A DNA stretch of 10,823 nucleotides from assembly GCA_020024645.1 (NCBI GenBank), contig JAHHTN010000070.1, positions 1 to 10,823 of the forward strand. The letters are read 5' to 3'. Below are positions 1 to 7,123 of the stretch, piece after piece. The position numbers and the translations under genes are program-made. Position 1 is the first letter of the stretch. Each line of letters opens with the position of its first letter. The notes beneath the pieces were generated by a model. That model was given only the letters and a program-made list of their open reading frames with translations, did not search any database and was not told where the DNA came from. This DNA comes from Faecalimonas sp. (lineage in GTDB: Bacteria > Bacillota > Clostridia > Lachnospirales > Lachnospiraceae).

Positions 1-1
1 G

Positions 2-1276
2 GATGAGATGAAAGTAATTGTTTTTTACTTTGTACAGGTTATATTGCTTGGTGGCATTATTGTACTTTATACGAAAATATATCCTAAAATCTCAAGGTTA
101 GTTGTAAATAATATGTGTATGCTTTTAACAGTTGGATTTATCATTTTGACAAGATTATCTTTTCAGAGGGCAATAAAGCAATGTGTGATTGTAGCTAGTT
201 CATTTTTGCTTAGTTTGGTGATACCAGTTATCATAAGGAAGATGAAGAAGTTAGAACAATATACATATGTGTATGCTATTTTAGGAATAGGGGCGCTTCT
301 TTTAGTACTTGTTTTAGCAAGTACATCAGGTGGAGCAAAACTTGGATTTACTGTTGCAGGAATAGGTATTCAGCCATCTGAATTTGTGAAAATTTCTTTT
401 GTTTTTTTCGTTGCAAGCAGGTTACAGCGTTCAACAGAGTTTAAAGATGTGGTAATTACGACGATTATAGCAGCTACGCATGTTATTATTCTTGTTTTAA
501 GTACAGACTTGGGTGCTGCATTGATTTTATTTGTTGTATATTTAATGATGCTCTATGTTGCAACTCGACAGCCATTATATTTACTCGCTGGAATGTTTGG
601 TGGAGGAATTGCTGCTGTGGCAGGATATTTTTTGTTTGGCCATGTGCGTACTCGTGTTGCTGTTTGGAAAGGACCTATTAGCCCTGAAGCAGCAGGTGGG
701 CATCAGATTGCACAGTCATTATTTGCTATTGGTACAGGAAGTTGGTTTGGTATGGGGCTTATGCAAGGGGCAGCAAATAAAATACCTGTAGCAACAGAAG
801 ATTTTGTTTTTGCAGCGATTGCAGAAGAATTAGGATTAATTTTTGCACTTTGCTTAATGCTGATTTGTGTAAGTTGTTATGTGATGTTTCTTAATATTGC
901 AATGCAACTGAGAAATACATTTTATAAATTGGTTGCACTTGGCCTTGGAACATGTTACATTTTCCAAATCTTTTTAACAATTGGAGGGGTAACTAAATTT
1001 ATTCCGCTGACAGGTGTTACACTTCCGTTGGTAAGTTATGGTGGAAGTTCTGTGCTAAGTACCATTATGATGTTTGCAATTATTCAGGGATTATATGTAT
1101 TTAGGGAAGACGAGGAAGAGATCATTGAGAGAAAAAAAGAAAGACAAAAAACAAAGAAACAACCGTTTGACAGACGACGATATTATGATTCTGAGGGAAA
1201 ACGATCTGGACGCACGTCTAGATCGTCTTCCGAACAGCCGAGAAGTAGAACAGGCGCCAAAAAGACAATCCGCTAA
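2..1276 (+). CDS. ftsW: SEDS-family peptidoglycan glycosyltransferase (FtsW/RodA/SpoVE), 5' end outside window
   Basis: A polytopic membrane protein that polymerises lipid II into glycan strands, working with a class B PBP such as the one encoded next. Family signatures seen, numbered from the ATG at 8: the GIQPSE-FVK motif near residues 120-127, STDLGAALI near 165, the GGHQIAQS region near 232, then TEDFVFAAIAEELG with Asp265 matching the essential Asp of the SEDS family, and PLVSYGGSS near 345. At least eight hydrophobic segments can be counted. The C-terminal tail of about 50 residues is charged and rich in Arg, Lys and Ser. The frame is open to the left edge (codons GAT GAG precede the ATG at 8) and no clear Shine-Dalgarno is visible. 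The family usually has further N-terminal membrane segments, so I treat the gene as truncated by the window. FtsW, RodA and SpoVE cannot be told apart here. Confidence 0.9.
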   Translation, partial: DEMKVIVFYFVQVILLGGIIVLYTKIYPKISRLVVNNMCMLLTVGFIILTRLSFQRAIKQCVIVASSFLLSLVIPVIIRKMKKLEQYTYVYAILGIGALLLVLVLASTSGGAKLGFTVAGIGIQPSEFVKISFVFFVASRLQRSTEFKDVVITTIIAATHVIILVLSTDLGAALILFVVYLMMLYVATRQPLYLLAGMFGGGIAAVAGYFLFGHVRTRVAVWKGPISPEAAGGHQIAQSLFAIGTGSWFGMGLMQGAANKIPVATEDFVFAAIAEELGLIFALCLMLICVSCYVMFLNIAMQLRNTFYKLVALGLGTCYIFQIFLTIGGVTKFIPLTGVTLPLVSYGGSSVLSTIMMFAIIQGLYVFREDEEEIIERKKERQKTKKQPFDRRRYYDSEGKRSGRTSRSSSEQPRSRTGAKKTIR

Positions 1277-2702
1277 AAAACAAGTACAGAAAAAGAAAAG
1301 ACGAAAAAAAGTAACAAATAAAGAATTTGCGAGAATTACGTATTTGTTTGTTAGTTTGTTTCTTGTTTTGATGGGATATATTGTATATTTTAATGCATTT
1401 AAGGCGAAAACTATTATTAATAGCCCATATAATGTGAGACAAGATCTTTTGGCAAACAGGATAATACGAGGAAAGATTTTGGATAAAAATGGACAAGTAT
1501 TGGCAAAGACAACAGTAAAGGAAGATGGGAAAGAGCAAAGAGAATATCCTTATGGAGATTTGTATGCGCATGTTGTTGGGTATGCTTCGAAAGGTAAGGC
1601 GGGATTGGAATCGAAAGAAAATTTCAATCTTCTTACGTCAAATGCGTTTATTTTGGAGAAAATTATGAAAGAATTTAAAGGGGAGAAAAATATAGGAGAT
1701 AATGTAGTAACAACCCTTGACACAAATTTGCAGCAAGCGGCATATGATGCTCTTGGAGATAATAAAGGAGCAGTTGTTGTTATGGAGGCAGATACAGGAA
1801 AAATTTTATCCCTTGTTTCAAAACCTACTTTTGATCCAAATCATGTAGCAGAAAATTGGCTAGAATTGAATCAAGATAAGAACAGCGTTATGTTAAATCG
1901 TGCTATGCAAGGAAAATACGCACCAGGATCCACATTTAAAATTGTAACGGCATTAGAATATATAAGAGAAAATAAGGATTATGATTCTTATCAGTATAAG
2001 TGCACAGGTAAAATTGAGCACAATGGAACTGTTATTCATTGTAACAATAAAAAGGTACATGGATTGCAAGATTTGAGAAGTTCGTTTGCGAATTCTTGTA
2101 ATGGTTCTTTTTCTAATATAGGTTTGCAATTAGATATTTCTAAATATGAAAAGACTGCTAAACAATTGCTTTTTAATGAAGATTTGCCTTCACCACTTAT
2201 GTATAGCGCAAGTAAATTTATATTGTCACCAAAAGATCCTTCCTCAGAGGTGATGATGACTGCTATGGGACAAGGAAAAACACAGGTAAGTCCATACCAT
2301 ATGGCATTAATCACTTCGTCTATTGCTAATGGTGGAAAATTAATGAAACCATATTTGGTTGATAAAATTGTAAATTATTCTGGTACAACGGTAACTAAAA
2401 ATATGCCAGAGGAGTATGGAACGTTAATGACAAGAGAAGAAGCTACTCAATTGACAGAGTATATGAAATCGGTAGTTGAAGAAGGAACTGCTAAAACTTT
2501 AAATGGGCAAGGATATTCAGTTGCAGGTAAAACAGGAACGGCAGAATATAGTATAGACAAAGAAAAAGTGCATTCATGGTTTGTAGGATTTACCAATGTA
2601 GATAATCCGGAATTAGTCATTAGTGTTGTAGTAGAAGGATCAGATTCCACAGGAACAAAAGCAGTAAATGTTGCAAAAAAAGTTTTTAACAGTTATTATT
2701 AG
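1185..2702 (+). CDS. pbpA: Class B penicillin-binding protein (PbpA-like transpeptidase)
   Basis: A membrane-anchored DD-transpeptidase that cross-links peptidoglycan outside the membrane, probably paired with the SEDS polymerase encoded just upstream. From the chosen ATG it has 505 residues: a basic cytoplasmic tail, one membrane helix at about 51-69, the class B signature RGKILDKNGQVLA near 94-106, and a transpeptidase domain. All three active-site motifs are present: STFK with nucleophile Ser249 and Lys252, SCN at 304-306, and KTG at 449-451. The N-terminal dimerisation module is short, as in PbpA of actinobacteria and clostridia rather than PBP2x. The start is uncertain: the frame is open further left (ATGs at 1074 and 1095), but those starts would lie in conserved ftsW sequence. 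Starting at 1185 still gives a 92-base overlap with ftsW and has no convincing Shine-Dalgarno. It is likely translated by coupling to ftsW. Confidence 0.88.
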   Translation: MILRENDLDARLDRLPNSREVEQAPKRQSAKKQVQKKKRRKKVTNKEFARITYLFVSLFLVLMGYIVYFNAFKAKTIINSPYNVRQDLLANRIIRGKILDKNGQVLAKTTVKEDGKEQREYPYGDLYAHVVGYASKGKAGLESKENFNLLTSNAFILEKIMKEFKGEKNIGDNVVTTLDTNLQQAAYDALGDNKGAVVVMEADTGKILSLVSKPTFDPNHVAENWLELNQDKNSVMLNRAMQGKYAPGSTFKIVTALEYIRENKDYDSYQYKCTGKIEHNGTVIHCNNKKVHGLQDLRSSFANSCNGSFSNIGLQLDISKYEKTAKQLLFNEDLPSPLMYSASKFILSPKDPSSEVMMTAMGQGKTQVSPYHMALITSSIANGGKLMKPYLVDKIVNYSGTTVTKNMPEEYGTLMTREEATQLTEYMKSVVEEGTAKTLNGQGYSVAGKTGTAEYSIDKEKVHSWFVGFTNVDNPELVISVVVEGSDSTGTKAVNVAKKVFNSYY

Positions 2703-2727
2703 CTAAAAGTCATAAAGAAGGAATTAA

Positions 2728-3051
2728 ATGAAATTTTATAAAAATGTATATGTTGGAAATAGCTTAAAAGCAAGGCGAGAAAAGGTTATAGAAAAATTAA
2801 AGAAAGGTAAAGTGCAGTTCAGTTGTTATCTAATTGTACTTTCCAGCAACCCAAGGGAACAATTGGAATGCTATGACTCTATTTTGCTTTTGCAGAAAAA
2901 GTGGATGCCAGAACCACCTCTTGTTGTTGGTATAGCATCTAGCTATGTAGAGTCATTAGAACTTATAAAACAGATTACCGAAGAGGCTTATCTTCGATAT
3001 GGTGAGGCAGATTTACGAAAATATATTTTAGAAACGCAACGGGAATTTTAG
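2728..3051 (+). CDS. Conserved-looking hypothetical protein, 107 aa
   Basis: I do not recognise a named family. The product is a soluble-looking protein of 107 residues with no signal peptide or membrane segment. Visible features are a basic N-terminal part (ARREKVIEKLKKGK at 15-28), a hydrophobic strand CYLIVLSSN at about 33-41, a PPLVVGIASSY stretch near 63-73, and an amphipathic C-terminal helix ending in EADLRKYILETQREF. This alternation of strands and helices suggests a small alpha/beta domain. Start choice is firm: AAGAAGGA lies about 5 bases before the ATG. It begins 25 bases after the PBP stop and is followed closely by the DUF2953 gene, so it is an operon member, possibly in envelope or sporulation biology by context only. 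Confidence 0.8.
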   Translation: MKFYKNVYVGNSLKARREKVIEKLKKGKVQFSCYLIVLSSNPREQLECYDSILLLQKKWMPEPPLVVGIASSYVESLELIKQITEEAYLRYGEADLRKYILETQREF

Positions 3052-3074
3052 GAAAGTAAAGTATAGGTGTTTGA

Positions 3075-3959
3075 ATGCTACATATTTTATGTATACTACT
3101 AAAAATAATAGGAATATTGATTTTAGTTATCCTTGGACTGTTTTTTCTTTTGACAGGGATTATATTGTTTGTGCCGATTTGTTATCGTATAGAAGCGAAA
3201 GGTAAAGGTACATTACGATCTTTGGAAGTAAAGATGAATTTTTCATGGTTGTTACGCTTGCTATCAGGATATGTGTGTTATAGAGATAAAAAGGTGGATT
3301 GGCAAGTGAGAACGGCGTGGAAACAATGGAATGTATCTAAGTCTAAGAAGATAACGAAAGTGGAAATAAAACCTCAGAACTTCAAGAAATCTGAAGAAGT
3401 TCAAAATGAAAAAGAGAAAAAGAAGCCAGAAAAAGTTATTGAAGAGATAAAAATACAAAAAAACGTAATAAACAAAGAAGAAAAACAACAAAGCGAAATA
3501 AAAAACAATTCATTTGCAAATAAATTCCCAAAATTCTTTCGAAAAATAAAACGAATAATATGTAATTTTTGTGATAAGATAAAAGTATTTGGAGAGAAGA
3601 AGGATAAAATAGTAGAATTTTTGGAGAATGAAACACATCAGAAGGCGTGGGAAGTTGTAAAAAAGGAAATTATAAGAGTCTTTAAATATTTGAGACCAAA
3701 GAAGATAAAGGGGAGGGTACGATTTGGCTTTTCAGATCCGTATCTTACTGGAAAGACGTTGGCAATACTTAGTATATGTTATCCGTTTTATGCAAATGAG
3801 GTTTTGGTTGTCCCCGATTTTGAGAATGATGTTTTAGAAGGAGAACTTAATATAAAAGGTCGTGTGAGAGGCGTGTATTTTTTTGTTTTCATCTTTAACA
3901 TTTTTCGTAACAAAGAAATAAGAAAAACTTATAAAAATGTGCAGTTATTTAAGCTGTAA
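3075..3959 (+). CDS. ytfI: DUF2953 domain-containing membrane protein (YtfI-like)
   Basis: A 294-residue protein with an N-terminal hydrophobic segment (about residues 3-36) followed by a VPICYRIEAKGKG strand typical of the DUF2953 N-terminus. A long Lys/Glu-rich low-complexity linker occupies about residues 95-145. The conserved C-terminal part contains FGFSDPYLTGKTLAIL near 217-232 and the repeated V-PDF-ND-LEGELNIKGRVRG region near 246-268, and the protein ends in a basic tail. The family's molecular function is unknown. In Bacillus subtilis the DUF2953 gene ytfI sits directly before ytfJ (gerW), as here, which supports both assignments and a role around sporulation or germination. The stop lies 23 bases before the next start, and a weak AGGTG stands 5 bases before this ATG. 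The charged linker is strongly A-rich. Confidence 0.82.
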   Translation: MLHILCILLKIIGILILVILGLFFLLTGIILFVPICYRIEAKGKGTLRSLEVKMNFSWLLRLLSGYVCYRDKKVDWQVRTAWKQWNVSKSKKITKVEIKPQNFKKSEEVQNEKEKKKPEKVIEEIKIQKNVINKEEKQQSEIKNNSFANKFPKFFRKIKRIICNFCDKIKVFGEKKDKIVEFLENETHQKAWEVVKKEIIRVFKYLRPKKIKGRVRFGFSDPYLTGKTLAILSICYPFYANEVLVVPDFENDVLEGELNIKGRVRGVYFFVFIFNIFRNKEIRKTYKNVQLFKL

Positions 3960-3982
3960 CTACAATGAATGGAGGAATTAGG

Positions 3983-4378
3983 ATGGCAGAGAACAATTTT
4001 AGAAATACGATAGATTCTCTTTTTAAGGGGATGAATAGCGTTATTTCATCAAAAACAGTGGTAGGGGAAGCAATCCACATCGGTGAAACAATTATTTTAC
4101 CTTTAGTTGATGTGTCCTTTGCAGTGGGTGCAGGAGCTTTTGAACAAGAAAAAAAGAATAAAGGAGCAGGAGGACTAGGAGGGAAAATGACGCCTAGTGC
4201 AGTTCTTGTTATTCAAGATGGAAAGACAAAACTTGTGAATATAAGAAATCAGGATACTATTACAAAAATTTTAGATATGGTTCCTGATGTAGTGGAGCGC
4301 TTCAGTAGTCAGAAAGAAGAGAAGAAAATGACAGAAGAAGATTTAACAGAAATTCTAGACGAAAAAATTGATTCATAA
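3983..4378 (+). CDS. ytfJ: GerW/YtfJ family sporulation protein
   Basis: A 131-residue protein of the YtfJ/GerW family. In B. subtilis it is made during sporulation and is needed for normal L-alanine germination. Family features seen: an amphipathic N-terminus (NNFRNTIDSLFKGMNSV), the core GEAIHIGETIILPLVDVSFAVGAG, a Gly-rich GAGGLGGKMTPSAVLVI segment in which the family's conserved Gly-Gly loop lies, then the strand KTKLVNIRNQ and the helix ILDMVPDVVERF. An acidic C-terminal tail follows. I chose ATG 3983 because GGAGG at 3971-3975 lies 7 bases upstream; the in-frame ATG at 3965 has no such site. The gene follows DUF2953 directly, as ytfI-ytfJ do in Bacillus. Confidence 0.9.
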   Translation: MAENNFRNTIDSLFKGMNSVISSKTVVGEAIHIGETIILPLVDVSFAVGAGAFEQEKKNKGAGGLGGKMTPSAVLVIQDGKTKLVNIRNQDTITKILDMVPDVVERFSSQKEEKKMTEEDLTEILDEKIDS

Positions 4379-4428
4379 AAAAGAAGTATGTTCATATAAT
4401 GGAATAAAAGTGTAGTTAGAAGTGGAAG

Positions 4429-4575
4429 ATGAAGAGATTAATTGGATTTGCATTGTTTTGGATAGCGATTGGCATGATCATATCCATGTGTCTTTCGAGT
4501 ACATTTTTAAAGATAGCGATTATTATTATTTGTTTTTTATTGGGGTATATATTATTTTGCTGTGATGGAAAATAA
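4429..4575 (+). CDS. Small membrane protein, 48 aa
   Basis: A short open reading frame just below usual length cut-offs. It starts MKRLIGFALFWIAIGMIIS and ends LLGYILFCCDGK. Almost the whole product is hydrophobic and can form two membrane helices (about residues 4-20 and 26-44) separated by a short MCLSSTFLK turn, with a basic N-terminus and a CC-D-GK C-terminus. GGAAG stands a few bases before the ATG. The gene lies 50 bases after ytfJ and directly before the operon terminator, which favours a real last gene of the operon. The MKRL-GFALFWIAIGM-I start and LGY-LFCC end recall small clostridial membrane proteins I have seen, but I cannot confirm the family and the function is unknown. Confidence 0.7.
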   Translation: MKRLIGFALFWIAIGMIISMCLSSTFLKIAIIIICFLLGYILFCCDGK

Positions 4576-4590
4576 AAATTATAGCACAAA

Positions 4591-4625
4591 AAAACGAGGT
4601 GATTATAAATCATCTCGTTTTATCA
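4591..4625. terminator. Bidirectional rho-independent terminator
   Basis: A 14-bp stem (arms 4591-4604 and 4608-4621, one G-U pair) closes a 3-base loop. A-rich sequence lies on the left and T-rich on the right, so it can end both the plus-strand operon and the minus-strand rpmB transcript, which converge here. Confidence 0.85.
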
Positions 4626-4635
4626 TTGTGTAAAA

Positions 4636-4821
4636 TTAAGCACGTTCAACTCTTCCTGATTTTAAGCAAGAAGTACATACGTACATTTTTTTAGAACCAC
4701 CTTCAGTTTTAACTCTTACTGATTTTACATTAGATTTCCACATTTTTGGTGTTTTTCTATGAGAGTGACTTACGTTGTTTCCAAAATGAGCACCCTTTTC
4801 ACAAATAGCACATTTAGCCAT
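4636..4821 (-). CDS. rpmB: Large ribosomal subunit protein bL28
   Basis: A 61-residue, very basic protein of the 50S subunit, full length for the bL28 family. It starts MAKCAICEKGAHFGNNVSHS, followed by RKTPKMWKSNVKSVRV, the classic bL28 core. Two CxxC pairs (Cys4/Cys7 and Cys49/Cys52) form the zinc-binding version of the protein. The start is fixed by a perfect AGGAGGTG on the minus strand at 4827-4834, about 5 bases upstream. A longer in-frame start at 4902 would swallow this site and the promoter, so I reject it. The gene is divergent from asp23-fakA, the same arrangement as rpmB and yloU-yloV in B. subtilis. Confidence 0.97.
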   Translation of the reverse strand: MAKCAICEKGAHFGNNVSHSHRKTPKMWKSNVKSVRVKTEGGSKKMYVCTSCLKSGRVERA

Positions 4822-4873
4822 GATTGCACCTCCTAACGATATTAATAGCCATAATAGACTCACAACACTAAGT

Positions 4874-4902
4874 ATTTTAGCAGAAAAGTATAAAATATGC
4901 AA
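4874..4902 (-). promoter_or_regulatory. Sigma-A-type promoter for rpmB
   Basis: On the minus strand, TTGCAT (4897-4902) and TAAAAT (4874-4879) are separated by 17 bases, about 50 bases upstream of the rpmB start. The match is by eye and the start site is unproven. Confidence 0.6.
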
Positions 4903-4939
4903 GGGTTTATTTTCCTCTTGTTTAACTTTTCGGAAAATC

Positions 4940-4968
4940 TTGTAAAAAATGTTGAAACAGAGTATAAT
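4940..4968 (+). promoter_or_regulatory. Sigma-A-type promoter for asp23-fakA
   Basis: TTGTAA (4940-4945) and a perfect TATAAT (4963-4968) are separated by 17 bases. Transcription would start near 4975, giving a leader of about 40 bases before the asp23 start. This is the plus-strand half of a divergent promoter pair. Confidence 0.75.
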
Positions 4969-5015
4969 ACAAATGTTAAGTATGTTTAAATCCAGAAAGA
5001 ATTGGAGGTATAGAT

Positions 5016-5375
5016 ATGAAAGGTAGTATGAGTACAGACTTGGGAATTATTACAATTGATCCAGAAGTTATTGCAAAATATGCAGGATCTGTTGCTGTAG
5101 AATGCTTTGGAATAGTTGGAATGGCAGCGATAAATATGAAAGACGGTCTTGTGAGACTATTAAAGAAAGAAAGTTTAACACATGGAATTCAGGTATATAT
5201 TTCAGAAGATAATAAAATTACTTTAAATTTTCATGTAATCGTTTCTTATGGTGTTAGTATTTCGGCTGTTACAGAAAATTTAATTAGTAATGTAAAATAT
5301 AAAGTAGAAGAGTTTACAGGTATGTCAGTAGATAAAATAAACATCTACATCGAGGGCGTAAGAGTAATCGATTAG
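5016..5375 (+). CDS. yloU: Asp23/Gls24 family envelope stress response protein (YloU-like)
   Basis: A 119-residue Asp23/Gls24 (DUF322) family protein. It starts MKGSMSTDLGIITIDPEVIAKYAG, the family N-terminus, followed by VAVECFGIVGMAAINMKDGL and a C-terminal region with INLNFHVIVSYGVSI-like strands and VEEFTGMSVDKINIYIEGVRV. No signal or membrane segment is seen. Family members are cytoplasmic and often membrane-associated, linked to envelope stress in staphylococci. Their exact biochemical role is not settled. GGAGG at 5004-5008 lies 7 bases before the ATG. The gene is 18 bases ahead of fakA and shares its promoter, the same pair as yloU-yloV in Bacillus. Confidence 0.93.
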   Translation: MKGSMSTDLGIITIDPEVIAKYAGSVAVECFGIVGMAAINMKDGLVRLLKKESLTHGIQVYISEDNKITLNFHVIVSYGVSISAVTENLISNVKYKVEEFTGMSVDKINIYIEGVRVID

Positions 5376-5393
5376 TTTAAGGAGGATTTTGTT

Positions 5394-7055
5394 GTGGCAA
5401 CAAAAACAATAAATGCAGAAATGCTTGCCAAGATGTTTTTGTCTGGTGCAGGTAATATAGAAGCCAAAAAAGAGTTTATTAACGAGTTGAACGTGTTTCC
5501 GGTTCCTGATGGTGATACAGGAACAAATATGTCTTTGACTATCATGGCAGCGGCAAAAGAAGTGGCAGGAATTGCAGATTTTGATATGGTATCATTAGCA
5601 AAAGCGATTTCGTCTGGTTCTCTTCGTGGAGCGAGAGGAAATTCAGGAGTTATTCTTTCGCAGTTGTTTAGAGGATTTACAAAAGGAATTAAAGAATATA
5701 AAGAGATAGATACAGTAATTTTAGCGAAAGCTTGCATGAAAGCTAAGGAAACAGCTTATAAAGCTGTTATGAAGCCAAAAGAAGGTACAATTTTAACTGT
5801 AGCAAGAGGAATTGCTGAAAGAGCGATTGAATTAGCAGAGACTACAGATGATTTAGAAATCTTTATTCCACAAGTAATTGAGCATGCAGAGTATGTTCTT
5901 TCTCAAACACCGGATATGCTTCCGGTTTTGAAAGAAGCAGGTGTTGTAGATTCTGGTGGACAAGGATTATTAGAAGTATTAAAGGGTGCATATGATGCAT
6001 TTCTAGGAAAGGAAATTGATTATAATAAGATTACTCCAAATACAAGCAAAGGTAGTTTGAAATTGGGTAATGATGTGCCAGTAGATATTAAATTTGGTTA
6101 TTGTACAGAATTTATTATCATGACTGAAAAAGAATTTACAGAAAAAGACGAGAAAGAATTTAAGGCGTATTTGGAATCTATAGGAGATTCAATAGTATGT
6201 GTTGCCGATGATGAGATTGTAAAAATCCATGTCCATACAAATGATCCTGGGCTTGCTATTCAGAAGGCATTAACATTTGGACAGTTATCTAGAATGAAAA
6301 TTGATAATATGCGTGAAGAACATCAAGAAAAATTAATTCGTGATGCAGAAAAACTCGCCCAAGAACAAGCTAACAAAAAGAAAGAAGAGCCTAGAAAAGA
6401 AATGGGATTTATTGCTGTTTCTATAGGGGAAGGCTTAAATGAAATTTTCAGAGAATTAGGTGCTGATTATATTATTGAAGGTGGACAGACAATGAATCCA
6501 AGCACGGAAGATATGCTTGCAGCAATTGATGCTGTGAATGCTGAACACATCTTTATTTTGCCAAATAACAAAAATATTGTTATGGCGGCAAATCAAGCGC
6601 AGTCTTTAACAGAAGATAAGGATATTATTGTGATTCCGACAAAGACAGTTCCACAAGGAATCACAGCCATCATCAACTATATGCCCGAAATGGATGCAAA
6701 AACAAATGAAGAAACAATGCTTGAAGAAATTAAGAAGGTGAAAACAGGTCAAGTAACTTATGCAGTTAGAGATACCCATATTGATGATAAAGAAATCCAT
6801 GAAGGAGATATTATGGGAATTGGAGATACTGGTATTCTCTCTGTTGGAACATCTATAGAAGAAACTACAAAAGATATGCTATTGCAGTTGGTAGATGAAG
6901 AATCGGAATTGATTAGCTTGTATTTCGGTCAAGAAGTTTCGGAAGAAGAAGCTGAAAAACTTTCTGCAGAAATTGAAGCGTTATATCCTGATACAGATGT
7001 AGATACACATTTTGGTGGTCAACCGATTTATTATTATGTACTTGCAGTAGAATAA
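5394..7055 (+). CDS. fakA: Fatty acid kinase subunit FakA (DAK2 domain protein, YloV)
   Basis: The ATP-binding kinase subunit that phosphorylates fatty acids held by a FakB/DegV carrier, feeding exogenous or recycled fatty acids to phospholipid synthesis. It has 553 residues, the usual family length. The N-terminal DAK2 (dihydroxyacetone kinase L-like) domain carries FPVPDGDTGTNMSLT at about 35-49, whose Asp residues bind Mg-ATP. GSLRGARGNSGVILSQLFRG follows at about 75-94, and GVVDSGGQGLLE near 183-194. A middle domain and a C-terminal DegV-like domain (QGITAIINYMP and GDIMGIGDTGILSVG) follow. Translation starts at GTG 5394, with GGAGG at 5381-5385 placed 8 bases upstream. No fakB-like partner is in the window. 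In Bacillus, serine dehydratase genes lie between this gene and recG; here they are absent. Confidence 0.95.
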   Translation: MATKTINAEMLAKMFLSGAGNIEAKKEFINELNVFPVPDGDTGTNMSLTIMAAAKEVAGIADFDMVSLAKAISSGSLRGARGNSGVILSQLFRGFTKGIKEYKEIDTVILAKACMKAKETAYKAVMKPKEGTILTVARGIAERAIELAETTDDLEIFIPQVIEHAEYVLSQTPDMLPVLKEAGVVDSGGQGLLEVLKGAYDAFLGKEIDYNKITPNTSKGSLKLGNDVPVDIKFGYCTEFIIMTEKEFTEKDEKEFKAYLESIGDSIVCVADDEIVKIHVHTNDPGLAIQKALTFGQLSRMKIDNMREEHQEKLIRDAEKLAQEQANKKKEEPRKEMGFIAVSIGEGLNEIFRELGADYIIEGGQTMNPSTEDMLAAIDAVNAEHIFILPNNKNIVMAANQAQSLTEDKDIIVIPTKTVPQGITAIINYMPEMDAKTNEETMLEEIKKVKTGQVTYAVRDTHIDDKEIHEGDIMGIGDTGILSVGTSIEETTKDMLLQLVDEESELISLYFGQEVSEEEAEKLSAEIEALYPDTDVDTHFGGQPIYYYVLAVE

Positions 7056-7070
7056 AAAATATGACATTAG

Positions 7071-7098
7071 AAAAGCGATTCTTTAGAGTCGCTTTTTC
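7071..7098 (+). terminator. Rho-independent terminator (or attenuator) after fakA
   Basis: An 11-bp stem (7071-7081 with 7086-7096, one G-U pair) has a TTTA loop and a T-run merging with the descending arm. It begins 15 bases after the fakA stop and ends about 26 bases before the recG start. It suggests that fakA transcripts largely end here and recG gets read-through. Confidence 0.7.
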
Positions 7099-7123
7099 TA
7101 TATCAAAGGAACAGGAAAAGAGT

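Noticed and set aside
1074..1184. Longer N-terminus for the PBP from ATG 1074 or 1095
   Set aside because: It would lie inside the conserved IIQGLYVFRED end of the SEDS domain. 1095 does have AGGGA upstream, so it is not fully excluded, but a 182-base or longer overlap is improbable.
3264..3636. Phe/Leu-rich minus-strand frames opposite the DUF2953 gene
   Set aside because: They are antisense shadows of the Lys/Glu-rich (AAA/GAA) linker; no ribosome sites or plausible protein sequence.
4416..4613. 65-codon minus-strand frame over the microprotein and terminator
   Set aside because: It runs through the bidirectional terminator and lies antisense to a better plus-strand gene with a ribosome site.
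4822..4902. 27-residue N-terminal extension of bL28
   Set aside because: It would include the perfect AGGAGGTG site and the -10/-35 elements, and bL28 proteins start MAK-C.
7061..7123. 21-residue N-terminal extension of RecG
   Set aside because: The stretch holds a terminator-like hairpin, and no ribosome site precedes ATG 7061.
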